A stretch of DNA of 64,000 bases from Micromonospora sp. NBRC 110009 (GCF_030518795.1 NZ_CP130427.1:4960001-5024000), one strand, 5' to 3'; positions 8,108 to 17,107 are shown, numbered from the stretch's first letter. The notes: generated from the sequence alone by a model not told the origin. Numbers and translations: made by a program.

Positions 8108-9115
8108 TCAGGCCGGGGCCGGGCCGAGGCTGTCCCGGCGGACCAGTTCGGCGGGGACGATCTCCACCCGGTCCCGCTCGTCGGCCGGCGCCAGGGCCAG
8201 GGTCATCGCCCGGGCGCCCAGCTCGGCCAGGGGGAGCCGGACCGTGGTGAGCGCCGGGGACACGTCGGCGGCGATCGGCATGTCGTCGAAGCCGACCACG
8301 GAGACCCGCTCGGGCACCGGCACCCCGCGGTCGCGGAGCACGCCCAGCGCGCCGACCGCCATCGAGTCGTTGAGCGCGACGACCGCGGTGAGCCCCGGCA
8401 CGGCGTCCAGCAGCTCCGCGCACGCCCGCGCCCCGCCGTCGCGGGTGAAGTCGGCGTACCGGATCCACTCCGCCGGCAACGGCGCCGACAGGCCGTCGTG
8501 GAGGCCGGCCAGCCGGTCGGCGGTGGTGGTGAGCACGCCCGGGCCGGAGATCACGCCGACCGTCCGGTGCCCGAGCCGGCGCAGTTCCCGGCCGAGCAGC
8601 CGGGCGCCCTCCTCGTTGGCCGGCAGCACCGCGTCACCCCGGTGCCGGTGCCGGCCGACCACCGCCACCCGCCCGCCGGTCGCCGCGTACGCGCCGAGCC
8701 GCTCGTCGATCAGCGCGTTGACGCCCGGGTCGTGGTAGCCGGAGCCGGCCAGCACGATCGCGGCCACCTGCTGGGCGCGGAGCATGTCCACGTACTCCAG
8801 CTCCCGTGCCGGATCCCGGTAGCTGTTGCAGATGATGACCAGCCGGCCCTGCTCGGTGGCGACCCGTTGCAGCCCCCGGGTCACCTCGGCGAAGTACGGG
8901 TCGGAGACGTCGTGCACCACCACGCCGACCACGCTGCGCTGCGGCCGGGCCAGCAGTTGGGCGTGCGCGTTCGGCACGTACCGCAGCTCGGCGACGGCCT
9001 TGAGCACCCGCGCGCGCAGCGCCTCCGCGACCGGCTTGCTGCTGCCGTTGATGACCCGCGACGCGGTCGCGGGGGAGACGCCCGCCCGGCGGGCGACGTC
9101 GGCCAGCGTCGGCAT
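8108..9115 (-). CDS. LacI-family transcriptional regulator
   Basis: Encodes 335 residues. The N-terminal helix-turn-helix reads TLADVARRAGVSPATASRVI, followed by the hinge and a periplasmic-binding-protein-like sugar domain (GVVVHDVSDPYFAEVTRGLQ; VVALNDSMAVGALGVLRDRG; VVGFDDMP). It should bind a sugar or related ligand and repress target genes. No sugar transporter or hydrolase sits beside it, so targets are not evident; the next gene on this strand upstream is the last gene of the injection-system operon. The ATG has an AAGGGAG ribosome site. Confidence 0.9.
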   Translation of the reverse strand: MPTLADVARRAGVSPATASRVINGSSKPVAEALRARVLKAVAELRYVPNAHAQLLARPQRSVVGVVVHDVSDPYFAEVTRGLQRVATEQGRLVIICNSYRDPARELEYVDMLRAQQVAAIVLAGSGYHDPGVNALIDERLGAYAATGGRVAVVGRHRHRGDAVLPANEEGARLLGRELRRLGHRTVGVISGPGVLTTTADRLAGLHDGLSAPLPAEWIRYADFTRDGGARACAELLDAVPGLTAVVALNDSMAVGALGVLRDRGVPVPERVSVVGFDDMPIAADVSPALTTVRLPLAELGARAMTLALAPADERDRVEIVPAELVRRDSLGPAPA

Positions 9116-9224
9116 GCCACTCCCTTGCTCACCCGGTCGCCGAGAGGCTACCGCAGCAGCCCCCGGAAAGCCCTTGCCGCATCGGTGGACCTCGCTCCGT
9201 CCGTCCGACGGGCCACCACCGGCA

Positions 9225-9995
9225 TCACCGGGTCGAGGCGGTGGGCCGGGAGGTGGTGGCGGTGGCCCGGCCGGCCTTGACGATCGCGGGGATCGAGCCG
9301 ATCAGCAGCACCAGGGCCCAGATGATCGCCACCACGGCGAAGAGCAGCGCGCCGAGGTCGTCGGTGATGCTGACCAGGATCCCCGGCACCAGCCGGTGCA
9401 GGAACTCCAGCACCACCGTGCAGAGCAGCGTGGTCAGCGCGAGCAGCACCAGCCCCTTGTTCTGCAGGAAACGCGGCTGGGCGAGCAGCAGCAGTCCACC
9501 CCAGACCAGCTTGAGCAGCAGCACCAGACCGAGCAGGCCGGCCGCCTCGCCGACCGGGAAGAACCCCCACACCGCCAGGTACGCGAGGGTGCCGAACGGC
9601 ACCGCCAGGAACAGCGACACCATGACGGTCAGCTCGACGAAGGCCACGATCAGCAGGACGACGGAGACGATCAGCAGCACGATCGAGAAGACCAGGGTGG
9701 CCACGCCCTGCACCCGCCCCTGGATCCGGTCCGGCACCACCAGGCTCAGGCTGAACAGCCCGGTGGTCCAGAGTGCCACCACGTCGATCAGCGCCAGGTA
9801 GCCGGTGCCCCGGCCGGATGGCTCGCTGACCGCGCCGACGTCGCCGAGCTCGACGCCGAGCCGGCCGGCGCTGTCCCGCAGCGCGCCGCCGGCGTCCCCG
9901 CCGCCGGTGAGCAGCGCCGCGCCCAGTTCCAGCCCCACCACCAGCGCCACCGCGAGCAGCGCCAGCAGCAGGAACGGTTTGCGCAGCTCACCCAT
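9225..9995 (-). CDS. Multi-pass membrane protein at the end of the injection-system operon
   Basis: Encodes 256 residues with about six hydrophobic segments: one near residues 8-28, one near 70-90, a long LVFSIVLLIVSVVLLIVAFV block near 105-150, and three more to residue 245. No catalytic or transporter motif is recognisable. A strong GGGGAGG ribosome site precedes the ATG, and the gene lies 18 bases after the preceding small membrane gene on the same strand. Its position suggests that it anchors or organises the contractile apparatus at the membrane, but that is inference from context only. Confidence 0.6.
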   Translation of the reverse strand: MGELRKPFLLLALLAVALVVGLELGAALLTGGGDAGGALRDSAGRLGVELGDVGAVSEPSGRGTGYLALIDVVALWTTGLFSLSLVVPDRIQGRVQGVATLVFSIVLLIVSVVLLIVAFVELTVMVSLFLAVPFGTLAYLAVWGFFPVGEAAGLLGLVLLLKLVWGGLLLLAQPRFLQNKGLVLLALTTLLCTVVLEFLHRLVPGILVSITDDLGALLFAVVAIIWALVLLIGSIPAIVKAGRATATTSRPTASTR

Positions 9996-10013
9996 GGCGT
10001 ACCTCCCCGCCGG

Positions 10014-10490
10014 TCAGGACCGGGCGACGGTGACCGTGCATCCGCCACCTCCCGGGCAGCCCAGGGCGACCTCGGTGGCCCGGTCCACGGCCACCTTCGC
10101 CACCGCCGTACCGTCGTCGCCGGGCTCCACCTCGTCCCGGACGGTGACCTTCGCGTCCCCCGGCGCCGGGGCGGCCACCGCGAAGGGCGCCCCGCTGCGC
10201 AGCACCAGCGTGCGTAGCCGGCCCGGGTCGGCGACCCGCAGCAGGCAGCCGGTGCTGAAGCTGACCACCGTGCCGTCGGCGGACGCGCGGGGTGCCGGGG
10301 CGGGCGGTGCACAGTCGACCCCGACCGTGGCCGGGTCGACCGTGCTGTTCCCGCCGCCCAGCCGGGTCAGCCAGCCGGGCCGGGCGGCCGGGTCCCCGCG
10401 GTCGTGCCGGCCCCCGCCGACCGCCACCAGGTAGAGCACCACCAGCAGCCCGGCCAGCGCCGCCAGCAGCAGCTTCTGCCGTCCGCTCAC
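10014..10490 (-). CDS. Single-pass membrane protein with small extracellular domain
   Basis: Encodes 158 residues from a GTG at 10490 that overlaps the upstream stop (GTGA). Residues 6-24 (KLLLAALAGLLVVLYLVAVG) are a membrane anchor. The rest is a proline/glycine linker followed by a small beta-rich domain with four cysteines (VDCAPPAP, SFSTGCLLRV, ALGCPGGGGCTVTV), suggesting disulfides outside the cytoplasm. No family was recognised. It belongs to the membrane-protein block at the 3' end of the injection-system operon. Confidence 0.6.
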   Translation of the reverse strand: MSGRQKLLLAALAGLLVVLYLVAVGGGRHDRGDPAARPGWLTRLGGGNSTVDPATVGVDCAPPAPAPRASADGTVVSFSTGCLLRVADPGRLRTLVLRSGAPFAVAAPAPGDAKVTVRDEVEPGDDGTAVAKVAVDRATEVALGCPGGGGCTVTVARS

Positions 10491-11410
10491 GGCTGGAGCA
10501 CCTCGGTGAAGCGGAGCTGGTCGACGCCGGCGAAGTACCGGTCGGTGCCCTGCGTCTTGCTGACCGCCACCAGGGTCACCGTGTGCGGGCCCTTGCTCAG
10601 GCGGACCGTGCCCACCTCGATCCAGTCGGTCTTCACCACCGCCGGGGTGAAGCCGAAGAAGGTGTCGCCGACCTGCCGGCCGTCCACCAGGAAGATGGTG
10701 TTGGCGTAGTCGAACGACGTGGTGCGCACGGTGGAGAACCGCCAGGTCCCGTCGGCCGGGACGGTCACCGTGACGGTCACCCGGTCGCCGACCGACCGGC
10801 CCTGGAAGAAGAGCTGCGCGTCGCCGGACCAGGTGACCAGGCAGCAGTTCTTCTGTTCGACGACGGTCGCCGCCACCGGTCCGGTCGACTGGACCGTCGC
10901 GCCCGCCACCAGGCTCTCCGCCTCCAGGGTCACCTCCTGCGCCTGCGGCGGTGCCGGCGGCGGGTCGTCGCCGCGGGTCACCAGGAAGACGACCACCCCG
11001 GCCACCACCAGCACCAGCGCCGCCGCGGCGGCGATCCACGGCCACGGGGTGCGCTTCGGGACCACCGCCGCCTTGACGTCGTACGTCACCCGGCCGCTGG
11101 AGCGGGAACTCTCCTCCGGCGCGGTGTTCGCCGAGTACGCGAACCCGGTCATGTCGTAGCGCCGGGGCGGGGTGCCGGCCGGCACGACCAGCCGGACCAG
11201 GAACGAGACCGAGCCCTGCCCGGGCACCACCCGCTGCGGCTCGGCGACCGTGAACCAGCTGCGCTGGCTGCCCTCGCCCGGTGCGACGTCGAAGACCACG
11301 GTGTCCGGCGCCGCGCCCGGGTTGGAGACGGTGAAGGTCAGCTCGCCGTTGTTGCGGGCGTCCAGGGTGAACTGCTCGGCGGCGGCGACGACGGCCCATT
11401 CGGTGGTCAT
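10487..11410 (-). CDS. Membrane protein with cytoplasmic-side Ig-like and outer jelly-roll (CBM-like) domains
   Basis: Encodes 307 residues from an ATG at 11410 with GAGGAG upstream. Residues 10-115 form an Ig-like/NEW-type beta domain (VSNPGAAPDTVVFDV, VVPGQGSVSFLVRLVVPAG). A transmembrane helix follows at 124-145. Residues 160-307 resemble a carbohydrate-binding jelly roll (EAESLVAGATVQSTGPVAAT; SKGPHTVTLVAVSK; GVDQLRFTEV). With the N-terminal domain lacking a signal peptide, the Ig-like part should face the cytoplasm and the jelly roll the outside. It could link tail particles to the envelope. That role is inferred from gene order. Confidence 0.6.
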   Translation of the reverse strand: MTTEWAVVAAAEQFTLDARNNGELTFTVSNPGAAPDTVVFDVAPGEGSQRSWFTVAEPQRVVPGQGSVSFLVRLVVPAGTPPRRYDMTGFAYSANTAPEESSRSSGRVTYDVKAAVVPKRTPWPWIAAAAALVLVVAGVVVFLVTRGDDPPPAPPQAQEVTLEAESLVAGATVQSTGPVAATVVEQKNCCLVTWSGDAQLFFQGRSVGDRVTVTVTVPADGTWRFSTVRTTSFDYANTIFLVDGRQVGDTFFGFTPAVVKTDWIEVGTVRLSKGPHTVTLVAVSKTQGTDRYFAGVDQLRFTEVLQP

Positions 11411-11420
11411 GACAGCTCCT

Positions 11421-12035
11421 CTACGGCTGCTCACGGGGGACGGGGGTGGGTACGTGCGCCCGGCCGACCGCGCGGACCTCGGCGACTCCGGTCGCCGGCC
11501 CGGCGGTCGGGTCTGCGGCGGGGTCCGCGGGCGGCCCGGCGACGATCTCGACGGTGACGGCGGCGGGTTTCTCCGCCTCGACGATGCGGGTGATCACGGC
11601 GAGCTGGTCGGCGGCCGCCGGCGGCACCCGGACCACCACGTGGAACGGCCGCTCCGCCGGCTCGTCCAGCACGAAGCCGGTCACCCCCGTGGCCAGCTCC
11701 AGCGCGGTCCGCATGCCGTACGGGGTGCCGCGCCAGCGGGCCAGCAACGCGCCGTGCGCGACCAGGTCCCGCAGCCGCCCGACCGGCAGCGGCAGCGGCG
11801 CGTCCGTCCGGGGCGCGGCGACCACCTGGTCCATCGCCACCCACCGGGTCAGGTACGCCACGAACCCGTCCGGCGTCCGGTACGGCGCGAAGAGCGCGTC
11901 CACGTCGGCGAGCACCGCCTCGTCCGGGGCGTGCAGCGCCTCCATCACGTCCAGCAGCGCGCCCAGCACGCTGCCCGGCCCGGCGGCCCGCTGGTAGGCG
12001 GCGGGCAGCAGCCGCTCAATCGCCGCTCGGCGCAT
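11421..12035 (-). CDS. Tail protein I-like baseplate component of the contractile injection system
   Basis: Encodes 204 residues. It matches the phage tail protein I (P2 gpI-like) pattern found after baseplate J genes: ERLLPAAYQ, VMEALHAPDEAVLADVDALF, FVAYLTRWVAMDQ, then ARWRGTPYGMRTALELATGV and a C-terminal EAEKPAAVTVEIV. The last 40 residues are Ala/Pro-rich. Its start overlaps the end of the baseplate J gene by 20 bases, so translation is coupled. It should join the baseplate wedge to fibres or receptor-binding parts. Confidence 0.8.
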   Translation of the reverse strand: MRRAAIERLLPAAYQRAAGPGSVLGALLDVMEALHAPDEAVLADVDALFAPYRTPDGFVAYLTRWVAMDQVVAAPRTDAPLPLPVGRLRDLVAHGALLARWRGTPYGMRTALELATGVTGFVLDEPAERPFHVVVRVPPAAADQLAVITRIVEAEKPAAVTVEIVAGPPADPAADPTAGPATGVAEVRAVGRAHVPTPVPREQP

Positions 12036-14703
12036 CCTGCCGCACCACCTCGATGTCGTGCTCGCCGGAGCAGAGCAGCCAGGTGTCGGGGACGGTGACC
12101 ACGTCGGCGGTGGCCTGGTTGGCGCTGGCCGTCCAGTCCACGGCGTCGCCGCTGCGGTACACCCCGCGTTCCCCGCCGGCGAGGATCAGCCGTCCGGCGC
12201 CGCCGGGGCCGGACGGCGCCGTGGCGGCGATCGCGTCCACCGGGACGAACCGGGTCCGGTCCCGCAGCGGCAGCCCGCAGTTGACCATCACCGGCTGCCA
12301 CTGCGGCTGGGCGGCCAGGGTGTCCAGCCGCACCACCCCGCCGCTCTGCGTCGCGGCGACCGCCAGGCTGCCGCTGAAGGCGAGGTCCCGGCAGGTGCCG
12401 CCGATCCAGCCCGCCTGCACCGCCTGCCACTTCACGTCCGACTCGAACAGTCGGGTGCGGTGGCAGCCCTGCCCGGGCTTCTTCGGATCCGGCTCGCCGG
12501 CGCCGCTCCACAGCAGGGTGGCCGGGCCGTCGTACTGGACGGCGAGGACCCGGTTGTCCACGTTGGCCAGGCCGACGTGGGTGAAGGTGCCGGGGCGGCC
12601 GGAAGCGGTGGAGAGGTACACCCCGAACCCGGCCTGGGCGGCCACCGCCACCCCCGGTGCGCCGCGCTCGGAGACGAACGCCCGGACGGCGTAGAAGCCG
12701 CGGTCGGCGTCGGCCGGATCGACCAGGATCTGCAACGGCACCGCCCCCGGCAGCAGGGAGACCTCGTAGAGCCCGGTGTCGGTGGCGAGCAGCAGCGCCC
12801 CCGCGCCGTCCCGGTCGATCCAGGCCAGGTCCTGCACCCGGGAGTCCAGGTCGGTCAGGAGCGTCCAGGTCTCCCCGAGGTCGGTGCTCAGGTGAACCCG
12901 GGAGCCGCCGGAGTCGCGGGCGGTGGCCACGGCCACCGAGCCGGCCCGGGGCACGATGCCGGGGCGGGCCGGGGCGGGGGCGGGGACCACCCGGACCACG
13001 CTCTCCCCGTCGAACCGGCCGGCCGGCTCCCAGCCGGCCCCGGCGTTGGTGGAGCGGAACAGCGTCGGGCCCCGCCCGGCGTACCAGGTGCCCGGCTGGT
13101 ACTGGTCGACGGCGAGGGTGCGCACCTGCGCGTCGGGCGCCTCGTCCACCACGAACCGGACCGACTCGACGTAGCGCACGCCCGGCTCGGCGTGCTCCAG
13201 CATCCGGTACACGTTGGAGGCCCGCAGCGGCTCGCCGAACGCCCAACCGGCCGGGTTGAGCGGGGTGGGCAGCGGGCTGAGCGTCTGGTGCAGCCGGTCG
13301 TGGATGCGGCGGCGCACCGCGTCGACGTCCTCCTCCCGGCGGACCACCACCCGGGCCCGGATGGAGACCGCCTTGTAGCGGGCCCAGCCGGCCCGCACCG
13401 CGGTGCCCAGGGCGCGCCGCCGCTCCAGGTCGGCCGCCACCCCGCGGCGGGCCTCCTCCACCTCGTGCTCACGCAGCACGCGCACCGGCAGCCGCCCGCC
13501 CGGGCGGGCCTGGTCCGGCACGTACGGCACCAGCACCACCTCGACCTCGCCCGGACGGGCGAAGCTGTAGACGGCGGCCCGGGTGAACGCCCGGGCCCGG
13601 GCCACCGCCCCGGAGCCGGCGGCGAGGATCTCGTAGTCCCGCGCCGTGACGGCCCGCTGCTGGGCGAAGAACTCGTACGGCCCGCGCGCCAGCGCCGACT
13701 CCAGCGCCTCCAGGTCCCGGCCGCCGCCGGCCGGCTCCGGGTTGTCCACCTTCACTCCGGGCAGCGGGTCGCGCAGGCTGGTCAGGGTGCCCGCCGCGAC
13801 GTTGCCGGCCGGCCCGCCGCCGCAGCGGTACCAGAGCCGGATCTGCCGCCCGGCCGGCGGCACCGCCGCCACCGTCGTCGGCCCCGCCGGCCCGCCCGCC
13901 GCCGCGCCGGGGATGCCCGCCGGACCGCCCGGCTCCGGGCCGGGCGCCCCCTCGACGCCCGGCCCGGCCCCGGATCCGCCCGGCGGCCGCAGGTCCAGCG
14001 CGGGCGCGAAGGTGACCACCCCGGAGGCGCGGTCGACCAGGAAGACCTTGGCCTGCGGGCCGACGCCGGCGAAGCTGTCCACCGGCCGCCAGATCTCGTA
14101 CGTGCGGCCCTCGTGCTCGCGGGCCGCCGCGCCCAGCTCCACCGAGCCGGTCGGCACCTCCACGCCGAGCAGCAGGTCCAGCGCCTCGGCGGTACGCGCC
14201 AACGGCGGCCGGGCCGCCCGGAAGACCTGCCCCGCCTGGCCGGTGCCGGTACCGAGCAGTTCGGCCTCGACCACCTCGCAGTGGTGCATGCGGACCGTCA
14301 CTTCGGTCTCCCCGGCGGGCAGCAGGGCCGGCTCGGTGGTGACGAAGACGACCGGCCGAGGATCGGCGCCGCGGGCGGCGGCGACCCGGGTGCCGGCGGG
14401 GATGCGGACCGGATCCCGGTCCGGGCCGGTCCGGCTGAACCGGACGTCCACCCACGCGGCGGTCGGCGGGTGCCGGCTGACCCCGAGCAGGTTGAGGAAC
14501 GCCACGTACGCCTTCTCCGGCAGCTGGTTCAGCCGGTAGATCATCACCTCGGTGAGGTACGCGAACGCCTCCAGCAGCGCCATCCCCGGATCGTGCGCGG
14601 AGAGATCCGTCCAGTCGGGGCAGGACCGGCGGATCCGTTCCCGCGCCTCGGTGACCAGGTCGAGGAAGGCACGGTCGTCGAGGTGCGGCACCGGCAGCGT
14701 CAT
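12016..14703 (-). CDS. Baseplate J-like wedge protein fused to a C-terminal Asp-box beta-propeller
   Basis: Encodes 895 residues from an ATG overlapping the gp25 stop (ATGA). Residues 1-525 are a baseplate J/gp6-type protein: CPDWTDLSAHDPGMALLEAF, LTEVMIYRLNQLPEKAYVAF, LLGV near the start and RAFTRAAVYSF further on. An 80-residue Gly/Pro-rich insert sits near 300. From about residue 528 to the end there is a second module with repeated Asp-box (BNR) motifs: LFRSTNAGAGWEPAG, HLSTDLGETWTLLTDL, VYLSTASGRPGTFTHVG and VYRSGDAVDWTAS. That pattern predicts a six- or seven-bladed propeller. The wedge half builds the baseplate; the propeller may bind glycans or a partner. Confidence 0.88.
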   Translation of the reverse strand: MTLPVPHLDDRAFLDLVTEARERIRRSCPDWTDLSAHDPGMALLEAFAYLTEVMIYRLNQLPEKAYVAFLNLLGVSRHPPTAAWVDVRFSRTGPDRDPVRIPAGTRVAAARGADPRPVVFVTTEPALLPAGETEVTVRMHHCEVVEAELLGTGTGQAGQVFRAARPPLARTAEALDLLLGVEVPTGSVELGAAAREHEGRTYEIWRPVDSFAGVGPQAKVFLVDRASGVVTFAPALDLRPPGGSGAGPGVEGAPGPEPGGPAGIPGAAAGGPAGPTTVAAVPPAGRQIRLWYRCGGGPAGNVAAGTLTSLRDPLPGVKVDNPEPAGGGRDLEALESALARGPYEFFAQQRAVTARDYEILAAGSGAVARARAFTRAAVYSFARPGEVEVVLVPYVPDQARPGGRLPVRVLREHEVEEARRGVAADLERRRALGTAVRAGWARYKAVSIRARVVVRREEDVDAVRRRIHDRLHQTLSPLPTPLNPAGWAFGEPLRASNVYRMLEHAEPGVRYVESVRFVVDEAPDAQVRTLAVDQYQPGTWYAGRGPTLFRSTNAGAGWEPAGRFDGESVVRVVPAPAPARPGIVPRAGSVAVATARDSGGSRVHLSTDLGETWTLLTDLDSRVQDLAWIDRDGAGALLLATDTGLYEVSLLPGAVPLQILVDPADADRGFYAVRAFVSERGAPGVAVAAQAGFGVYLSTASGRPGTFTHVGLANVDNRVLAVQYDGPATLLWSGAGEPDPKKPGQGCHRTRLFESDVKWQAVQAGWIGGTCRDLAFSGSLAVAATQSGGVVRLDTLAAQPQWQPVMVNCGLPLRDRTRFVPVDAIAATAPSGPGGAGRLILAGGERGVYRSGDAVDWTASANQATADVVTVPDTWLLCSGEHDIEVVRQDAPSGD

Positions 14704-15143
14704 GGCGTCTTCTCCTCGGCGTGGTCCCCGGCGTCCGCGTCCGGCAGCAGGTCGACGGAGAAGACCAGCTGGCCGGGGGAGAGGCTGGCCCGGACCCGGT
14801 AGTCCAGGCGGATCACCAGGCGCCACGGGTCGTCCGGGTCCGGCCCGGCGTCCACGTCGATCACCTCGACCCGGGGCTCCCACCGGCGGATGGCCTGCTG
14901 GACGTAGTGGATGGCCAGCCCGGCGGTGGTGTCGTCGTTGGGCGCGAAGACCAGCCGGTGCAGCCGGGAGCCGTACCCGGGGCGCATCAGCCGCTCGCCG
15001 GGCGTGGTCGACAGCAGCAGGTACAGCGCCTGGCGTACGGTCTCGTCGCCGTCGGTCATGGCCAGGCCGCCGGCGGCGGTCAGCGCGAGACCGCCGGCGC
15101 GTCCCGCGTCGAAACCGGCGCCGACGAAGCGGAAGGCCCTCAT
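14700..15143 (-). CDS. gp25-like baseplate wedge protein
   Basis: Encodes 147 residues. The gp25/lysozyme-like wedge signature is visible: ETVRQALYLLLSTTPGERLM followed by RPGYGSRLHRLVFAPND, then AIHYVQQAIRRWEPRVEV and a final LVIRLDYRVRASLSPGQLV. In contractile tails this protein helps the J protein close the wedge ring around the spike. Its ATG overlaps the upstream stop and its stop overlaps the J start, both as ATGA, so the three genes are translated together. Confidence 0.88.
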   Translation of the reverse strand: MRAFRFVGAGFDAGRAGGLALTAAGGLAMTDGDETVRQALYLLLSTTPGERLMRPGYGSRLHRLVFAPNDDTTAGLAIHYVQQAIRRWEPRVEVIDVDAGPDPDDPWRLVIRLDYRVRASLSPGQLVFSVDLLPDADAGDHAEEKTP

Positions 15144-15478
15144 TCGTCCGCCCCCAGGAAGGTCTGCCGCGGATCGCGGACGGTGTGGTGGACCAGCCCG
15201 GGCGGAGTGCCGTCGGTGAGCCCGTCCAGATGGGACAGCACCACCCGGCGACCGTCCACCCGCAGCCAGGAGCTGTAGCCGACGGTGACCTTGAGCGTCT
15301 TGGCGCAGGGTTTGATGGTCGGCCCGTAGTTCGGGCAGGCGGTGATGTCCCGCCCCTCCGGGTCGGCCTCCACCAGCACCGGCACGCCCTGCACGGTCAG
15401 CCACTGCTGGGAGGGGCGGTTGGCCACCCGGCCGTCGTGGTCGCAGGCGATCAGCGAGTCGCGGTGGATCCAGCGCAT
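15140..15478 (-). CDS. Small protein of the spike region, possible PAAR-like tip
   Basis: Encodes 112 residues between the VgrG-like and gp25 genes, with ATGA overlaps on both sides. This is the position where PAAR-type spike tips occur in related systems. The sequence is beta-rich, has the Cys pair ACPNYGPTIKPCAKTL, and ends with a conserved-looking SHLDGLTDGTPPGLVHHTV. It lacks the usual repeated Gly-x-Pro/His PAAR pattern, so assignment as a tip rests on place and size. The alternative is a gpV-associated adaptor. Confidence 0.55.
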   Translation of the reverse strand: MRWIHRDSLIACDHDGRVANRPSQQWLTVQGVPVLVEADPEGRDITACPNYGPTIKPCAKTLKVTVGYSSWLRVDGRRVVLSHLDGLTDGTPPGLVHHTVRDPRQTFLGADE

Positions 15479-17049
15479 CAGCCACCTCCGTGGGCGCGGG
15501 CGAGGGTACGGGCCTGTGCGGCGGCGGTGTCGGTGTCCTCGGCTGCCGGCGCGTGCCGGAAGTCGACGGTCCGGGCGCGGACCACCATGGCCCGGCCCGG
15601 CGCGGAGAGCACCAGGTCGCCGGCCGCGTGCACGGTGGTCAGTTCGGGGCGCAGCTCGACGAAGCTGCCCGCGTCGGTGGCCAGCCGCAGGGTGCGCCCG
15701 TCGTCGTCGATGACGATCGACTGGCCGGTGCCGGTCCGCATCGACCAGCGGCGGGACCGCCCGGACACGATCCCCGCGTCGTACGGCTCGACCGCCCCGA
15801 AGAGTGAGCCGAGCACGATCCCGGACGCCGGCTCACCGCCGGGCAGCGCCACCAGCACGGTGTCGTCCGGGTCGGGCAGCGCCACGATGCCCTTGCCCCG
15901 GCCCGCGCCCGGGCAGACCACGGCCAGCCAGCCGGCGTCCAGGTCCCCGTACGCCGGGAGCGTCACCCGGGCCCGCCCCAGCCGGTCGGGGTCGTCGACG
16001 TCGGTGACCGTGCCGAGGGTGACCGTGGCCGGGGCGGGCGCGGCGGCCGGCGGCGGCTCGGGCGGGGCGGTGGAGAAGCGGGTCAGGTGGCCGTTCGCGT
16101 CGACCGTGTGCACCACCTCGGTGAGCACGTACACCCCCGCCACCGGGGCGGGGACGCCGGCCAGGGCGACCCGCCGGCCGGGACGCAGCGCCGGGTCGCC
16201 CTCGGCCGTCCCCTCGGCGGTGACCAGCGCGGCGACCCGGGCGTCCAGCCGGGCCTGGGCCAGCGCGGCCAGTTCGTCGTCGCTGCGGCCCGGCTGGTCC
16301 ACCGCGGTACGCACACCGTCGGCGCCCACCTCGCCGGGGTCGGGGCGCAGCGGCACCTGCCGGCCGGAGCGGGCCTGGTCGGCCTGCTGGCGCAGCGGCT
16401 CGGCCCGCTGCGGGTGCCAGCCGAGCGCGACGCTCTCCCCACCGGCCCGGTCCAGGTTCTCCGCGATGCGCAGGGCGTGCACGGTCGCGCCGAGGGTCAA
16501 CGGCACCGGCTCGCCGTACCCGTCGAGGGTCAGCAGGCGCAGCCGGTCGCCGTCCACGGCCAGGTGCAGCCCGGCCCGACCGGTGACCTCGCGCAGCAGT
16601 TCCAGGTCGGTGTGCCGGTGCTGGAGCAGCCGGTCCAGGCGGGGCCCGTCGGTCTCCGCGTCGACGGTGAGGCCCAGGTCGGCGCAGAGCGTCCCGGCCA
16701 GGTCGGCGGCGGTCACCGACTCGAAGACCCGCAGCTCCTGCCGCTTGCGCAGCCGGTGCAGCGGGTCGTACGCCCGGACCCGCAGGAGGGCGGCGCCGTC
16801 GGCGGCGTACTCCACCTCGACGCAGGTCACCTCGCCGGTGAACAGGGCGTCGGGCTGACCGTTCAGGCGTACGTCGAGGTCGGCGCCCGGGCGTACCGAC
16901 GGGTCGAGGGCGGCGCCGCCCGGCGCGGTGGCGAGGGTCAGCTCGCACTGAGTGGGCTGGTCGAGGCGGGCGGCGACCCGGACGCCGCGCAGCCGACCGG
17001 CCCCGGCGAGCGGGGCACCGTCGACGGTCACGGTGGCGGCCCGGTTCAC
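15478..17049 (-). CDS. VgrG/gpV-like spike protein
   Basis: Encodes 523 residues from a GTG at 17049 (a GTG at 17121 is possible but would overlap the upstream gene without a spaced ribosome site). The N-terminal half has the gpD/VgrG hub fold (ARLDQPTQCELTLATAPG; LFTGEVTCVEVEY; RVRAYDPLHRLRKRQELRVF). Residues about 370-450 form the gpV OB-fold (VTDVDDPDRLGRARVTLP; GWLAVVCPGAGRGKGIVALP). The C-terminus is a short beta-helix-like region without an added effector domain. It forms the trimeric spike at the centre of the baseplate. Stop overlaps the next start. Confidence 0.85.
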   Translation of the reverse strand: MNRAATVTVDGAPLAGAGRLRGVRVAARLDQPTQCELTLATAPGGAALDPSVRPGADLDVRLNGQPDALFTGEVTCVEVEYAADGAALLRVRAYDPLHRLRKRQELRVFESVTAADLAGTLCADLGLTVDAETDGPRLDRLLQHRHTDLELLREVTGRAGLHLAVDGDRLRLLTLDGYGEPVPLTLGATVHALRIAENLDRAGGESVALGWHPQRAEPLRQQADQARSGRQVPLRPDPGEVGADGVRTAVDQPGRSDDELAALAQARLDARVAALVTAEGTAEGDPALRPGRRVALAGVPAPVAGVYVLTEVVHTVDANGHLTRFSTAPPEPPPAAAPAPATVTLGTVTDVDDPDRLGRARVTLPAYGDLDAGWLAVVCPGAGRGKGIVALPDPDDTVLVALPGGEPASGIVLGSLFGAVEPYDAGIVSGRSRRWSMRTGTGQSIVIDDDGRTLRLATDAGSFVELRPELTTVHAAGDLVLSAPGRAMVVRARTVDFRHAPAAEDTDTAAAQARTLARAHGGG

Positions 17050-17107
17050 GGCGCACCGCCCGTCCCGGCCCGGCGGCCCCGGCTGTGGCGGCGGTGGGGG
17101 TGCGCGG

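Noticed and set aside
12058..14802. Long plus-strand open frame antisense to the baseplate J gene
   Set aside because: Low-complexity composition and no recognisable domain; the minus-strand reading has clear baseplate and Asp-box motifs and coupled starts.
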